Shown here piece after piece: positions 43,575 to 52,268 of a DNA stretch of 64,000 bases (the stretch's first letter is position 1; the number at the start of each line of letters is the position of its first letter). The translations under genes and the position numbers were made by a program. This DNA comes from Blastopirellula marina. Its GTDB lineage: Bacteria; Planctomycetota; Planctomycetia; Pirellulales; Pirellulaceae. The stretch lies in contig NZ_PUHY01000004.1 of assembly GCF_002967765.1 (NCBI RefSeq), forward strand, positions 310,001 through 374,000, given 5' to 3'. The notes beneath the pieces were generated by a model. The model did not search any database. It saw nothing but the letters and a program-made list of their open reading frames with translations, and was not told the origin of the DNA.

Positions 43575-45467
43575 TTATCGGCCCCCTTTGAGCCGGTGCG
43601 CCGCGCGACGGATTGCTTCGTGGGTCAACGAATCACCAGCGACAACGGGAACCAATTTTGGATCGTCCACGGCCACAAGAAAGAAGCAGTATAGCATCTC
43701 GTCAGTCGTCTGCTCGCCGAACGTCACTCGCTCTGGAGGATAGCTCGGGTTTGATGGATTATTCGTCGAGTTGTCGTAACGCGCGACAACATTTAGTACC
43801 GTGCCAGCAGGGAGCGTAAACGGCTCAGAGTACATGTACTCGTCCTGCCAGTTGAAGTCCCACTGGGGAACATGGATGAGTTGCTTGGTGCTACCATCTG
43901 GCAGCTTTGCTGTCACCGTCATTTCTTGACCCAGCAAGTGCATGTGAGGAATGCAACTTAGCATGGTCAGTTCGGTTGGCAACTTGTAGGAAGCCTTCGC
44001 TTCGTAGTTTGCTTCATCCGGCGGAATGTCCAAATCGAATGAAGAGGTCCAAACTGCGAAGGCTTCGTTCTTTGGTTTGTCAACAAAGTAGATGCCGACT
44101 TTCGAACGATCCTTCGTTGCTTTGCCGCTTGGATGATAGTGAATCTGCATCACCAGATCGGACGACTTCCCCATCTTACGTCCTAAGCCATCCGGAAGTG
44201 GACGAGGCGTCTTGCCAGGCGACCAGCCACCGATCGAGCCCGACGGAATAAAGCCAGGTCCGCCAAAGGTGGAGTAACCTGGCTCCGGTGTTGCGGCATC
44301 TTTCTGGCGAGCCTTGCCACTGCTATCCAGGTAGAGCAGCGAGTGATGAACGACGCTGGCATCGCCCGGTTTGAATTCGACGGTCGCTACCAGCTTGTCC
44401 TCAGGGATGTCGTACGGGATCACGAAGTTCTGGAAGATATCGGCTCCGCCAGCTGGGACTTCGAAGTCCGCTTCCATTTCCAGAATCAAATCAGGCGTTC
44501 CCAAGTGCCAGTCGGCAGCAAAGGTCGGCTGGGGAGGTAAATCCTCGGGGGCTCCTTCAGCTCGGTCGGTTTTCGCCCAGGCCTTAAGCGTTGCAATTTC
44601 GTGATCCGTTAATGTTCGTTGCCCTTCGAATTCGCCATGCGTTTGGGCAGCTTTCCATGGGGGCATCAGTTTCAAGTCGACAACTCGAGCGATCTGACGA
44701 GCACGCTTGGCCGCATCCATGTAGCTGGTAAGTGGGAAGGGACCGACTTCGCCTTCGCGATGACATACGACGCAATTGGCGTTCAAGATCGGCGCGATGT
44801 CCTTATTGAATGTCAATTGCGCTTCGGTTGGGCTGGGCGTTGGAGGTAATTCGTAATAGCAGCCGATCGGTTCCTGATAAGGAACGGCAATTTCCAACCC
44901 AGAAACCAACGATATGACCGCAAGTTCTAATGTCTTCTCGGTTGGCTCTGGCTTGCTTCGACCTAGCTGTAAGAAGCGGTCATCAATTCGGCCGCGATAG
45001 GCAACGTTCCCTTCATGATCCAAGACGTAGACCTCGGGAATGTTTGTTGGTTGCAGTGCTTTGCCCACGCTAGCGTCACGATCGAGCAGAATGGGAAAGG
45101 CGATCTCGTATTCTTGCGCATACTCAGCAACTTGCTGTGGGGTTTGCGTAATGTCTGCCCAAACACCCAATAGTTGAACGGCTTCCTTGTTCTTCCCCCA
45201 CTTGGCATAGAGGTCGTTAAGTACCGGGAAATAGCTTTTCGAGACGGGGCACTCGCCGGTCATGAAAACCAAAACGCGAACCGCTTTCCGCGAATGCGGG
45301 GCGAGTTCGTGTACCGATCCGGTGTGATCTTGACGCGTCAAATTGGCCTGAAAGGCACTAACTTGCGTTGGCGCCGGTTCCTCAGCGAGGGAAGCTGGAA
45401 CGCCAATCAGTAATGCCAGACCAACGGAAAGCAGCGGAACGAAAGACTTCACGAGGGGGGACTCCAT
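43575..45467 (-). CDS. Thioredoxin-like / heme c / copper monooxygenase-type fusion protein
   Basis: Starting at the ATG at 45467 the protein has 630 residues with a signal peptide (~1-28). Residues ~60-200 form a redoxin-like domain (RVLVFMTGECPVSKSYF) with a single peroxidatic-type Cys73. A cytochrome segment follows with Cys232-VV-Cys235-His236 (CVVCH). The C-terminal half matches copper-dependent monooxygenases of the PHM/ascorbate type: His374-His375 (VVHHS), His443 and His445 (IHYHP), His508 and His510 (PHMHL). Electron transfer from heme to copper is plausible; the substrate is unknown. It is probably periplasmic. The start site is moderately certain. Confidence 0.85.
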   Translation of the reverse strand: MESPLVKSFVPLLSVGLALLIGVPASLAEEPAPTQVSAFQANLTRQDHTGSVHELAPHSRKAVRVLVFMTGECPVSKSYFPVLNDLYAKWGKNKEAVQLLGVWADITQTPQQVAEYAQEYEIAFPILLDRDASVGKALQPTNIPEVYVLDHEGNVAYRGRIDDRFLQLGRSKPEPTEKTLELAVISLVSGLEIAVPYQEPIGCYYELPPTPSPTEAQLTFNKDIAPILNANCVVCHREGEVGPFPLTSYMDAAKRARQIARVVDLKLMPPWKAAQTHGEFEGQRTLTDHEIATLKAWAKTDRAEGAPEDLPPQPTFAADWHLGTPDLILEMEADFEVPAGGADIFQNFVIPYDIPEDKLVATVEFKPGDASVVHHSLLYLDSSGKARQKDAATPEPGYSTFGGPGFIPSGSIGGWSPGKTPRPLPDGLGRKMGKSSDLVMQIHYHPSGKATKDRSKVGIYFVDKPKNEAFAVWTSSFDLDIPPDEANYEAKASYKLPTELTMLSCIPHMHLLGQEMTVTAKLPDGSTKQLIHVPQWDFNWQDEYMYSEPFTLPAGTVLNVVARYDNSTNNPSNPSYPPERVTFGEQTTDEMLYCFFLVAVDDPKLVPVVAGDSLTHEAIRRAAHRLKGGR

Positions 45468-45678
45468 GTCGAGATCGCAAGGTATCAAATGAGTTTGGCA
45501 CGCAATCCTTCCAGACGTCAACGGCCAAATACGTCGAAACCTGCCGGTCGAAGTAGGTTTCTAGGTCCTCGAGAAAAATACTAGCTTGCTAACGAGATAG
45601 TTTCGCTGCGATCGATATATTTGCTCTTCATCGGACGAACCGATAGAAATCGCCCCTCGAGCACCCGTTAGTGGTGCA

Positions 45679-47100
45679 CTAATCGACCAGCGTGGGATCA
45701 ATTTTCAGCTTGTCGCCCACCTTTTCTTGCCACATCTGAAAGGTGGCGAAAAGTTCCTTCTTCCTAGAGGCATATTTCGGATCGTCGGCCAGGTTTTTCA
45801 TCTCGTGCGGATCCTCCGTCAAGTTAAACAATTTGATTGTGTTTGCTTTCGGATAGATCATCAGCTTGAAGCCATCTTCGGTAATGCTTCGCTGCAAGTT
45901 GAGATATGCGTTGTAGATCGCGTCGTAAGATGTTTCCTTTTCGCCAAGTGCCACCGGCAGCAGACTTTCGAACTCGACGTGGTCTGGCTTACTGATTCCG
46001 GCCAGTTCCAAAGTCGTCGGCATGATGTCCTGCAAGTAAACGGCCGCCTCGTTCTCGCCGGGTTTGATTTGAGGTCCTGAGATTAACAGCGGTACGCGAA
46101 TGCTGTGATCGTACGAGTTTTGCTTGCCCATCAAGCCATGGTGGCCGCATGCCAGACCGTGATCGGCGGTGAAGAAGACATACGTGTTGTCCGCTTTCCC
46201 TGTTTGCTCGAGCGCCTCCAAGATGCGACCGATTTGTTGATCCATGTGGGTGATGATCGCGAAGTACTCCTGGCGATTCACCTGCACCGCGTACTTAGTG
46301 CGAGGAAATGGGGCCAAGTGTTCATCGCGTAGTGTGGGAGCACAACCGATCTCTTTATTCTCGGGATAGACTGGCAGAAAATCCTCGGGGACCTCAACTT
46401 CTTCCGCAGGATACATGTCGACAAATTCTTTGGGCGATTGTCGGGGATCGTGCGGCGCGTTGAATGCGATATACATGAAGAACGGTTTGTCATCCTTGGC
46501 AGCGGTTTCGAGGAAGCTGACCGCTTCGTCTCCAACAACTTCGCTCCAATGTTTGCCACCTTCCCAGAAACCTCCAAACTTCTTGTCCCATGGTTGCCAT
46601 GTCTTATCGTCCTTGCTTTTCGGACGATCGTAACCTTCTGGCGTTTGTTGTGGCATGCCTCCCCGAACATGACCGGTGACATCAAAGGCCTTTTGGGCGT
46701 TGGCTTTAATATGCCACTTGCCGGTCATGTAGGTTTGGTAGCCGGCCTTTTTCAAGTGTTCGGACCAGAGGCGACCTTCCTGGCGTTCCTTTTCGGTGGT
46801 GTTGTAGACATCGTTGGCATGCCACACGAATCGCCCCGTGTTCAGCATGGTGCGGCTGGCGACGCAAACCGCTCCACTCCACGAACCTTGATTGTAGGCT
46901 CGATTGAACGAAAGAGACTGCTTTGCCAACTGATCGATATGGGGCGTCTTGACCTGAGTCATCCCGCGATAGCCGGTCGTTTCGTAGCTTTGATCGTCCG
47001 CGAAGATGAAGAGAATGTTCGGTTGTTTGCTATCGGCCGCTTCCGCGAAGGTAACCAAAGCGGCAACGACAAGGGGAACGAGCGAGAAGATGCGGATCAC
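45679..47100 (-). CDS. Sulfatase (S1 family, CxASR variant)
   Basis: I use a GTG start at 47100 (GTG ATC CGC ATC) with GGGAG 7 nt upstream, because it directly precedes the signal-peptide core FSLVPLVVAALVTFAEAA; the longer frame to 47283 is not supported. The 473-residue product has the S1 motif Cys79-Val-Ala-Ser-Arg (VCVASRTM), with Ala in place of Pro, which formylglycine enzymes accept in some sulfatases. Metal-binding segments are LFIFADDQSY and FTADHGLACGHHG. It acts on a sulfated polysaccharide in the periplasm or outside. Confidence 0.92.
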   Translation of the reverse strand: MIRIFSLVPLVVAALVTFAEAADSKQPNILFIFADDQSYETTGYRGMTQVKTPHIDQLAKQSLSFNRAYNQGSWSGAVCVASRTMLNTGRFVWHANDVYNTTEKERQEGRLWSEHLKKAGYQTYMTGKWHIKANAQKAFDVTGHVRGGMPQQTPEGYDRPKSKDDKTWQPWDKKFGGFWEGGKHWSEVVGDEAVSFLETAAKDDKPFFMYIAFNAPHDPRQSPKEFVDMYPAEEVEVPEDFLPVYPENKEIGCAPTLRDEHLAPFPRTKYAVQVNRQEYFAIITHMDQQIGRILEALEQTGKADNTYVFFTADHGLACGHHGLMGKQNSYDHSIRVPLLISGPQIKPGENEAAVYLQDIMPTTLELAGISKPDHVEFESLLPVALGEKETSYDAIYNAYLNLQRSITEDGFKLMIYPKANTIKLFNLTEDPHEMKNLADDPKYASRKKELFATFQMWQEKVGDKLKIDPTLVD

Positions 47101-47186
47101 GGCAAATCTCCCAGGGGGGATGGAAGGATGAGGTAGAGTAGCAGTGCCTACCAGCATACCTGACCCACGAGGCTCGTTCCACGCGC

Positions 47187-47222
47187 AAACAAAAGCACGT
47201 CCCGTGCGATCTGGACGTGCTT
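47187..47222 (-). terminator. Rho-independent terminator of the MarR-SDR-pirin-DoxX operon
   Basis: On the minus strand AAGCACGTCC pairs perfectly with GGACGTGCTT around a 10-nt loop and is followed by TTGTTTG. It is 47 bp beyond the doxX stop. Confidence 0.85.
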
Positions 47223-47269
47223 CTGCTGGAGGGAGAGCTGCTACCTCAAAAAAGTCTTGGGGGAGGATC

Positions 47270-47698
47270 TCAGGTAGCCTCACCTCCGCTGGCTAGACGA
47301 TCATCCAGGCTCCATTTGCCCGATCCATTGGCAATGAGGAACAGCATGGTGCCCATCATCGAGAGATTCTTCATGAACTGTATCGTTTGCATCTGGGCTG
47401 CCTCGCCTTCAAACGTCCAAAAGTCGTGGAAGAAGTAAGTCGCTAAGACCAAAAACGTTAGCAGCAGACCAGCACCGATACGGGCTTTAAACCCCAAGAC
47501 AATCGACAAGCTGCCGGCGATTAGAAATAGAATCGCACCCGTCAGCATGAACTGTGGAGCCGGCACACCTTCGGAAGCCATGTATTGGGACACCCCTTCA
47601 AACTGCGGGATTTTGTTTGCTACCGCACTCAGCAGGAAGATCGTGACGATAAACACACGACCGATGACGGTCAAAATGCCTTGGACAACTGGATTCAT
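47270..47698 (-). CDS. DoxX family membrane protein
   Basis: The 142-residue protein has four membrane helices, beginning ILTVIGRVFIVTIFLLSAV, with the DoxX pattern VGVLSIVLGFKAR-type (SIVLGFKARIGAGLLLTF). DoxX proteins are small membrane partners in oxidoreductase and stress systems; a quinone or thiosulfate role is known only for some. It is the last gene of the operon, 36 bp after the pirin gene. Confidence 0.9.
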   Translation of the reverse strand: MNPVVQGILTVIGRVFIVTIFLLSAVANKIPQFEGVSQYMASEGVPAPQFMLTGAILFLIAGSLSIVLGFKARIGAGLLLTFLVLATYFFHDFWTFEGEAAQMQTIQFMKNLSMMGTMLFLIANGSGKWSLDDRLASGGEAT

Positions 47699-47734
47699 GG
47701 TGGATCTCTTCTGACATACGTTAAGGATGATTGT

Positions 47735-48433
47735 TTACGACAAATCGAACAGCATGATCTCAGCAGCTTCGCTCGCTTCGATCTTCAGCAGTCGTTCCTC
47801 GCTGACTGCCGCGCCGTCACTTGTTGCCAGTGGGGTTCCATTGAGGAGAACGCTTCCTCGCAACACTTGCAGCCATGCATGACGTGACTCGGCGATTGAC
47901 TGCTCGATACTGGCTCCTTTGTCGAGCTTGCTGAGGTAGATCTTGGCGTCTTGATGGATTGCCAACGAACCTTCCTCGGCATCCGGTGAAGCGACCACCC
48001 TCAACCGGTTGTGCAACTGGTCGTCGGGAAATCGCTTCTGTTCGTAACTAGGCGTGTGACCCTTTTGATCAGGAAATAGCCAGATTTGGTACAGGTGGAC
48101 TGGTTCAGTGCTCGATGGGTTGAATTCGCTGTGGGTGATACCGGTGCCGGCTGTCATCCGTTGGAATTCGCCTGGGCGAAGGACCTCGCCATTTCCCATC
48201 GAGTCTTTATGTTCCAATGCTCCTTCCAGCACATAGGTGACAATCTCCATGTCGTTGTGCGGATGCGTACCAAAACCTTGCCCGGGGGCGACACGATCTT
48301 CGTTCATGACCCGTAGTGCCCGAAAGTGAACATGATTTCGGTCTTGGTACGTTGAGAACGAGAACGTGTGGTATGTGTCGAGCCAACCATGGTTCGCGTG
48401 CCCACGGTCGGCAGATTTGCGGACTTGGATCAT
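47735..48433 (-). CDS. Pirin family protein
   Basis: The 232-residue protein has the pirin cupin motif HPHNDMEIVTYVLEG with metal ligands His-x-His and Glu, and GTGITHSEFNPS. Bacterial pirins of the YhaK/YhhW kind can have quercetinase activity or act as redox sensors. It begins 12 bp after the SDR stop. With the MarR regulator and SDR, the context suggests defence against reactive aromatic compounds. Confidence 0.92.
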   Translation of the reverse strand: MIQVRKSADRGHANHGWLDTYHTFSFSTYQDRNHVHFRALRVMNEDRVAPGQGFGTHPHNDMEIVTYVLEGALEHKDSMGNGEVLRPGEFQRMTAGTGITHSEFNPSSTEPVHLYQIWLFPDQKGHTPSYEQKRFPDDQLHNRLRVVASPDAEEGSLAIHQDAKIYLSKLDKGASIEQSIAESRHAWLQVLRGSVLLNGTPLATSDGAAVSEERLLKIEASEAAEIMLFDLS

Positions 48434-48445
48434 GACGTTGACTCC

Positions 48446-49201
48446 TTATTGAGCGAGGAAACCACCATCTACCGGTAGCGAAATGCCGGTAGTAAACGAA
48501 GCTGCGTCCGAGGCCAGGTAAAGCACGGCCGCAGCTATTTCATCTGCCGTGGCTAGCCGATTCATTGGATGTAATGAGGCGAGTTGGGCCCGATTCTCGG
48601 CACCTTCCTTGCCGGCGAAACGATCGATCATGTCCGTCGCCGTCGCGGCAGGAGCCACGGCGTTGATGCGAATGTTCTGCTGGGCATATTCCAAGGCGGC
48701 TGTCTTCGTCGCTCCCTCCACGGCATGCTTCGAGGCGTTGTAAATGCTGGCTCCCGGCATGGCGATGTGCCCGAGGATGCTGGACGTGTTAATGATCACT
48801 CCGCCCCCGTGCTCCAGCATTTGCTGGATCTCGTATTTCATGCTTAGGAACACCCCGAGGACATTAATATCGAACACGTGGCGATAGGCATCGGTGGTGA
48901 ATTCGGCAACCGGTCCAGTGTGTTCTACGCCCGCGTTATTGAACGCGATGTCAACGCGACCATATTGCTTGACCGTTTCGGCGATCAGGTTTCTCACGTC
49001 TACTTCGTTCGCCACATCGGTCTTCACGAACGTCGCGGTGCCGCCCCTCTCAGAAATTTCCTGAACGACTCGATGACCATGTTCGTCTCTTCGCCCGGCG
49101 ATAACGACCTTTGCCCCATGCGTGGCGAACTGCAGCGCGGTGGCTTTGCCGATTCCTGAAGTGCCACCGGTGATCAGTACGACCTTGTTTTGAAAGCTCA
49201 T
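48446..49201 (-). CDS. Short-chain dehydrogenase/reductase
   Basis: The 251-residue SDR has the NAD(P) motif TGGTSGIGKATALQ (residues 11-24), NNAGVEHTG, catalytic Ser in INTSSILGHI and YxxxK in YNASKHAVEG. Classical SDRs of this size reduce ketones or quinones. The promoter at 49238-49250 carries a MarR-like half site, TTTACAT. Confidence 0.93.
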   Translation of the reverse strand: MSFQNKVVLITGGTSGIGKATALQFATHGAKVVIAGRRDEHGHRVVQEISERGGTATFVKTDVANEVDVRNLIAETVKQYGRVDIAFNNAGVEHTGPVAEFTTDAYRHVFDINVLGVFLSMKYEIQQMLEHGGGVIINTSSILGHIAMPGASIYNASKHAVEGATKTAALEYAQQNIRINAVAPAATATDMIDRFAGKEGAENRAQLASLHPMNRLATADEIAAAVLYLASDAASFTTGISLPVDGGFLAQ

Positions 49202-49237
49202 TCGTTGTTTTTCCTGAGATAGATTCGATAGTGACTA

Positions 49238-49250
49238 TTGATATGTAAAC
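49238..49250. promoter_or_regulatory. MarR-type half site upstream of the SDR gene
   Basis: TTGATATGTAAAC shares its right half (ATGTAAAC) with the symmetric site at 49778 upstream of the MarR gene; the left half is degenerate. It lies 37-49 bp upstream of the SDR start. Confidence 0.4.
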
Positions 49251-49272
49251 TAAATGCTTAAAAAAACAGATG

Positions 49273-49755
49273 TCAGGAATCTTCGTCGGTTACACCTTGG
49301 CGTGATTTTTCTAACAGATTAATCAATTGCTGTAGTTCTTCTGCGCTCAGGTGACCAATCAGGTGCTTGTGCATCGTCATCAACGGTTGATCGATCTTGC
49401 TCAGAACTTCCAAAGCTTTATCGGTGATCTCCACGTAAACGACACGGCGATCCTTCTCGCACCGCACGCGGCTGACCAACTCTTGTTTCTCCAATCGATC
49501 GATCAGGCCTGTGATCGCAGGCACAACCTGAATCAAGCGACTGGCAATTTCCAACGAAGGCAACGGCTTTCCCTCACCCCGTAAGATCCGCAAGACGTTG
49601 TACTGCGAACCGGTCAGGCTGTACTCACGAAGCAAGCGACCTAATCGATTGTGAAACAGATCGCTTGTCCGCAATATGTTGAGGATTGCTTCCTGTTCTT
49701 TCGACTCGAACGGATCCCGTTTCTTGAGTTCGTCTTGTAAGCCTGGTGGGGTCAT
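49273..49755 (-). CDS. MarR family transcriptional regulator
   Basis: The 160-residue protein has the MarR winged-helix core: LTGSQYNVLRILRG, helix-turn-helix SLEIASRLIQVVPAITGLIDRLEK, wing EKDRRVVYVEITDKA. One cysteine (in the wing, VRCEKDRR) is present but no obvious redox pair. It autoregulates by inference, because a symmetric operator is 22 bp upstream of its start. It controls the downstream SDR, pirin and DoxX genes, 71 bp away. Confidence 0.92.
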   Translation of the reverse strand: MTPPGLQDELKKRDPFESKEQEAILNILRTSDLFHNRLGRLLREYSLTGSQYNVLRILRGEGKPLPSLEIASRLIQVVPAITGLIDRLEKQELVSRVRCEKDRRVVYVEITDKALEVLSKIDQPLMTMHKHLIGHLSAEELQQLINLLEKSRQGVTDEDS

Positions 49756-49777
49756 TTAGGTCTCCATCTCCTTTTAC

Positions 49778-49789
49778 TTTACATGTAAA
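49778..49789. promoter_or_regulatory. MarR operator candidate
   Basis: TTTACATGTAAA is a perfect 12-bp palindrome located 23-34 bp upstream of the marR-type ATG. MarR family regulators usually bind such 16-20-bp AT-rich dyads over their own promoter. A degenerate copy lies before the SDR gene. Confidence 0.65.
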
Positions 49790-49988
49790 CAATGTGCGAG
49801 GCAATACGATTTCATTCACATGGCGAATATTATCTCAGAAAGCACCTCTGTGGGGGTATCCCAAAAAATCTGGTTTTCCATTAATTGTATGATCGAGGGG
49901 GTAATGTGTTAAACTATGAAGCTTGATAGAGATCCTTTTCGGATTTCCTTATTCCTACCTTCACCTCATCTCCCAAACCGAATCCCCT

Positions 49989-52259
49989 ATGAAATGGTTA
50001 ACCTGCGCCGTCCTGGCGACAATTGCTTACCTGTTCGCCTCTCCGGTCTCCGGTTCCGAGCTTCTGGTTGAGGCAGAAAGTTTCACCGATCATGGTGGCT
50101 GGCAACTCGACACCCAGTTTATCTCCGAAATGGGGTCCCCCTATCTGTTGGCTCATGGGCTTGGCAAACCCTGCCAGGACGCCAAGACGAAGGTGAGCTT
50201 TCCCGCCCCAGGTAAGTACCGCGTTTTTGTTCGCACGAAGGACTGGGTTGCCCAGTGGGATGCGAAAGGCGCTCCGGGCAAATTTCAGGTGGCGATCGAC
50301 GGTAAGCCGCTCCAAGAAACCTTCGGAACCGAAAGTGCCGACTGGTTTTGGCATGACGGCGGTGTGGTTGATATCGAAGAAACCGACGTCACACTCAGCT
50401 TGAAAGACCAGACGGGTTTCGACGGTCGATGCGACGCTATCTACTTCACCACCGATTTGAACGCCAAGCCGCCGACGAGTGGTTCTCAGCTGGCGAAGTG
50501 GCGGAAGCAGCAACTGGGTATTGTTGAAGACATTAAAACCGAAGGTCCGTATGACTTAGTTGTGATCGGCGGTGGCTATTCCGGAATGGGAGCGGCGATC
50601 AGCGCGGCTCGTATGGGCTGCAAAGTGGCTCTTATTCAAGATCGCCCGGTTCTCGGTGGAAACGGAAGCAGTGAAGTGCGTGTCTGGGCGATGGGCTTAA
50701 TCCGTCGCGGTAAGTACCCACGCATCGGTGAGATCATCGAAGAGTTCGCCGATCGTGCGAAGAAGTCGCCAGGTACCTACGAAGAATTCGGCGATGAGCA
50801 AAAAGAGGCAATCGTTCGAGCGGAACCCAACATCGACCTATTCCTGAATCATCACGCCAATCAACTAGAAATGAAAAATGGCGAGATCGCCTCAGTCACG
50901 GCTTTCGATACCCGCACCAGTCAAGTGCGAAAGTTTGAAGGAACGTTCTTCTGCGATGCGACTGGACATGGTTCGATCGGAGCACTCGCCGGAGCCCTTT
51001 ACGATCAGACCGACAAGGGACGGATGGGAATGAGCAACATGTGGCGGTGGGACGAAGCCGACCACGAAACAACCTTCCCAGAAACGCCATGGGCGCTTGA
51101 TCTGACGATGAAGGACTTCCCTTATCCGCGCGATCATCACGGGCAATGGTTTTGGGAAAGTGGGTTTGATAAGGATCCCCTGCATGGAGCGGAAGCCATT
51201 CGCGATTGGAACTTACGTGCGGTGTATGGTGCGTTTAACGCCATGAAGAATCGTGAGGGCGCGTCGAAACATAAGAACGCAGAACTGACCTGGCTGGCTT
51301 ATATCGGCGGTCCCCGCGAGTCGCGACGCTTAATTGGTGACGTGGTGCTGACTCAGGATGACATCGTCGACAAACGAGAATTTTCTGACGGTTGCGTTCC
51401 GAGCACCTGGTCGATCGACCTCCACTATCCCAAAAAGGAATTCGCCGACAAGTTCCCCGAGAACCCATTCATTTCGATCGCGGTTCACGATCAACGTGTC
51501 GACCGAGCCTACGGTTATCCCGTTCCTTACCGCTGTTTTTACTCGAAGAACATTCCGAATCTCTTCATGGCTGGCCGCTGCATTAGCGTGACCCACGAAG
51601 CACTTGGTACCGTTCGCGTGATGAAGACCTGCGGCATGATGGGGGAAGTTGTGGGGAAGGCTGTTTCGGTTTGCAAGATCCATGACTGCTCGCCGCGTGA
51701 GGTTTACGAAGATCACTGGAGCGAAATGGACGAGCTGCTTAAACTGCCTGGCCAAGCTCGCCGCGAAACGGTCACGGCGAAAATCGAAATGCCCGATGTC
51801 TTGCTGCCGGCTTCCAGTTACGGTCCTCCAACCGGGCTCAATCCAGCGAAGATGGCAGGCATCGTTGTGGATGATCGCCAAGCCGAAAAGAGTGGCAACT
51901 GGACCGAAGGAACCGGGCTCAAGGGCTACGTTGGTCACGGCTATCTTTATGCTGGCCAAAAGGGAGCCAAGGTTCGCTTCCCAGTGAAAATCGAGAAAGC
52001 TGGCGATTATGAAGTTCGTCTGGCTTACCTTCCGCACGAGAATCGAAGCCCAAGCGTAAGCGTGTCGGTCTCCGGCAAGCAGGCCAAAGGGATGAAGCGT
52101 ATCAACATGCAAGAGCAGCCGCCCATCGACGGCGGTTTCATCTCACTGGGGACGTTCTCGTTCACGGCCGGCGAAACCGCTTATGTCGAAGTGGAAGGTA
52201 GTGGAAACGGCAATGTACATGCAGATGCCGTTCAACTCATTCCTGTCGAGGCCAAATAG
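49989..52259 (+). CDS. Secreted FAD-dependent oxidoreductase with N-terminal CBM-like and C-terminal golvesin-type domains
   Basis: The ATG at 49989 begins a signal peptide (KWLTCAVLATIAYLFASPV); 756 residues. An N-terminal beta-sandwich (~25-160, VEAESFTDHGGWQLDTQF) looks like a carbohydrate-binding domain. The FAD core begins at ~188 (LVVIGGGYSGMGAAIS) followed by RPVLGGNGSSEVRV. The C-terminal ~130 residues (from ~626, GIVVDDRQAEKSGNW, GYVGHGYLY) match the end of the protein at 26452. The membrane FMN/Fe-S protein starts 9 bp after its stop, suggesting one transcript. It probably oxidises a polysaccharide-derived substrate and passes electrons on; this is inference. Confidence 0.88.
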   Translation: MKWLTCAVLATIAYLFASPVSGSELLVEAESFTDHGGWQLDTQFISEMGSPYLLAHGLGKPCQDAKTKVSFPAPGKYRVFVRTKDWVAQWDAKGAPGKFQVAIDGKPLQETFGTESADWFWHDGGVVDIEETDVTLSLKDQTGFDGRCDAIYFTTDLNAKPPTSGSQLAKWRKQQLGIVEDIKTEGPYDLVVIGGGYSGMGAAISAARMGCKVALIQDRPVLGGNGSSEVRVWAMGLIRRGKYPRIGEIIEEFADRAKKSPGTYEEFGDEQKEAIVRAEPNIDLFLNHHANQLEMKNGEIASVTAFDTRTSQVRKFEGTFFCDATGHGSIGALAGALYDQTDKGRMGMSNMWRWDEADHETTFPETPWALDLTMKDFPYPRDHHGQWFWESGFDKDPLHGAEAIRDWNLRAVYGAFNAMKNREGASKHKNAELTWLAYIGGPRESRRLIGDVVLTQDDIVDKREFSDGCVPSTWSIDLHYPKKEFADKFPENPFISIAVHDQRVDRAYGYPVPYRCFYSKNIPNLFMAGRCISVTHEALGTVRVMKTCGMMGEVVGKAVSVCKIHDCSPREVYEDHWSEMDELLKLPGQARRETVTAKIEMPDVLLPASSYGPPTGLNPAKMAGIVVDDRQAEKSGNWTEGTGLKGYVGHGYLYAGQKGAKVRFPVKIEKAGDYEVRLAYLPHENRSPSVSVSVSGKQAKGMKRINMQEQPPIDGGFISLGTFSFTAGETAYVEVEGSGNGNVHADAVQLIPVEAK

Positions 52260-52268
52260 CCCGCCCGT

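Noticed and set aside
51330-52112. 260-residue minus-strand frame
   Set aside because: It lies opposite the FAD oxidoreductase C-terminal domain and is a shadow of it.
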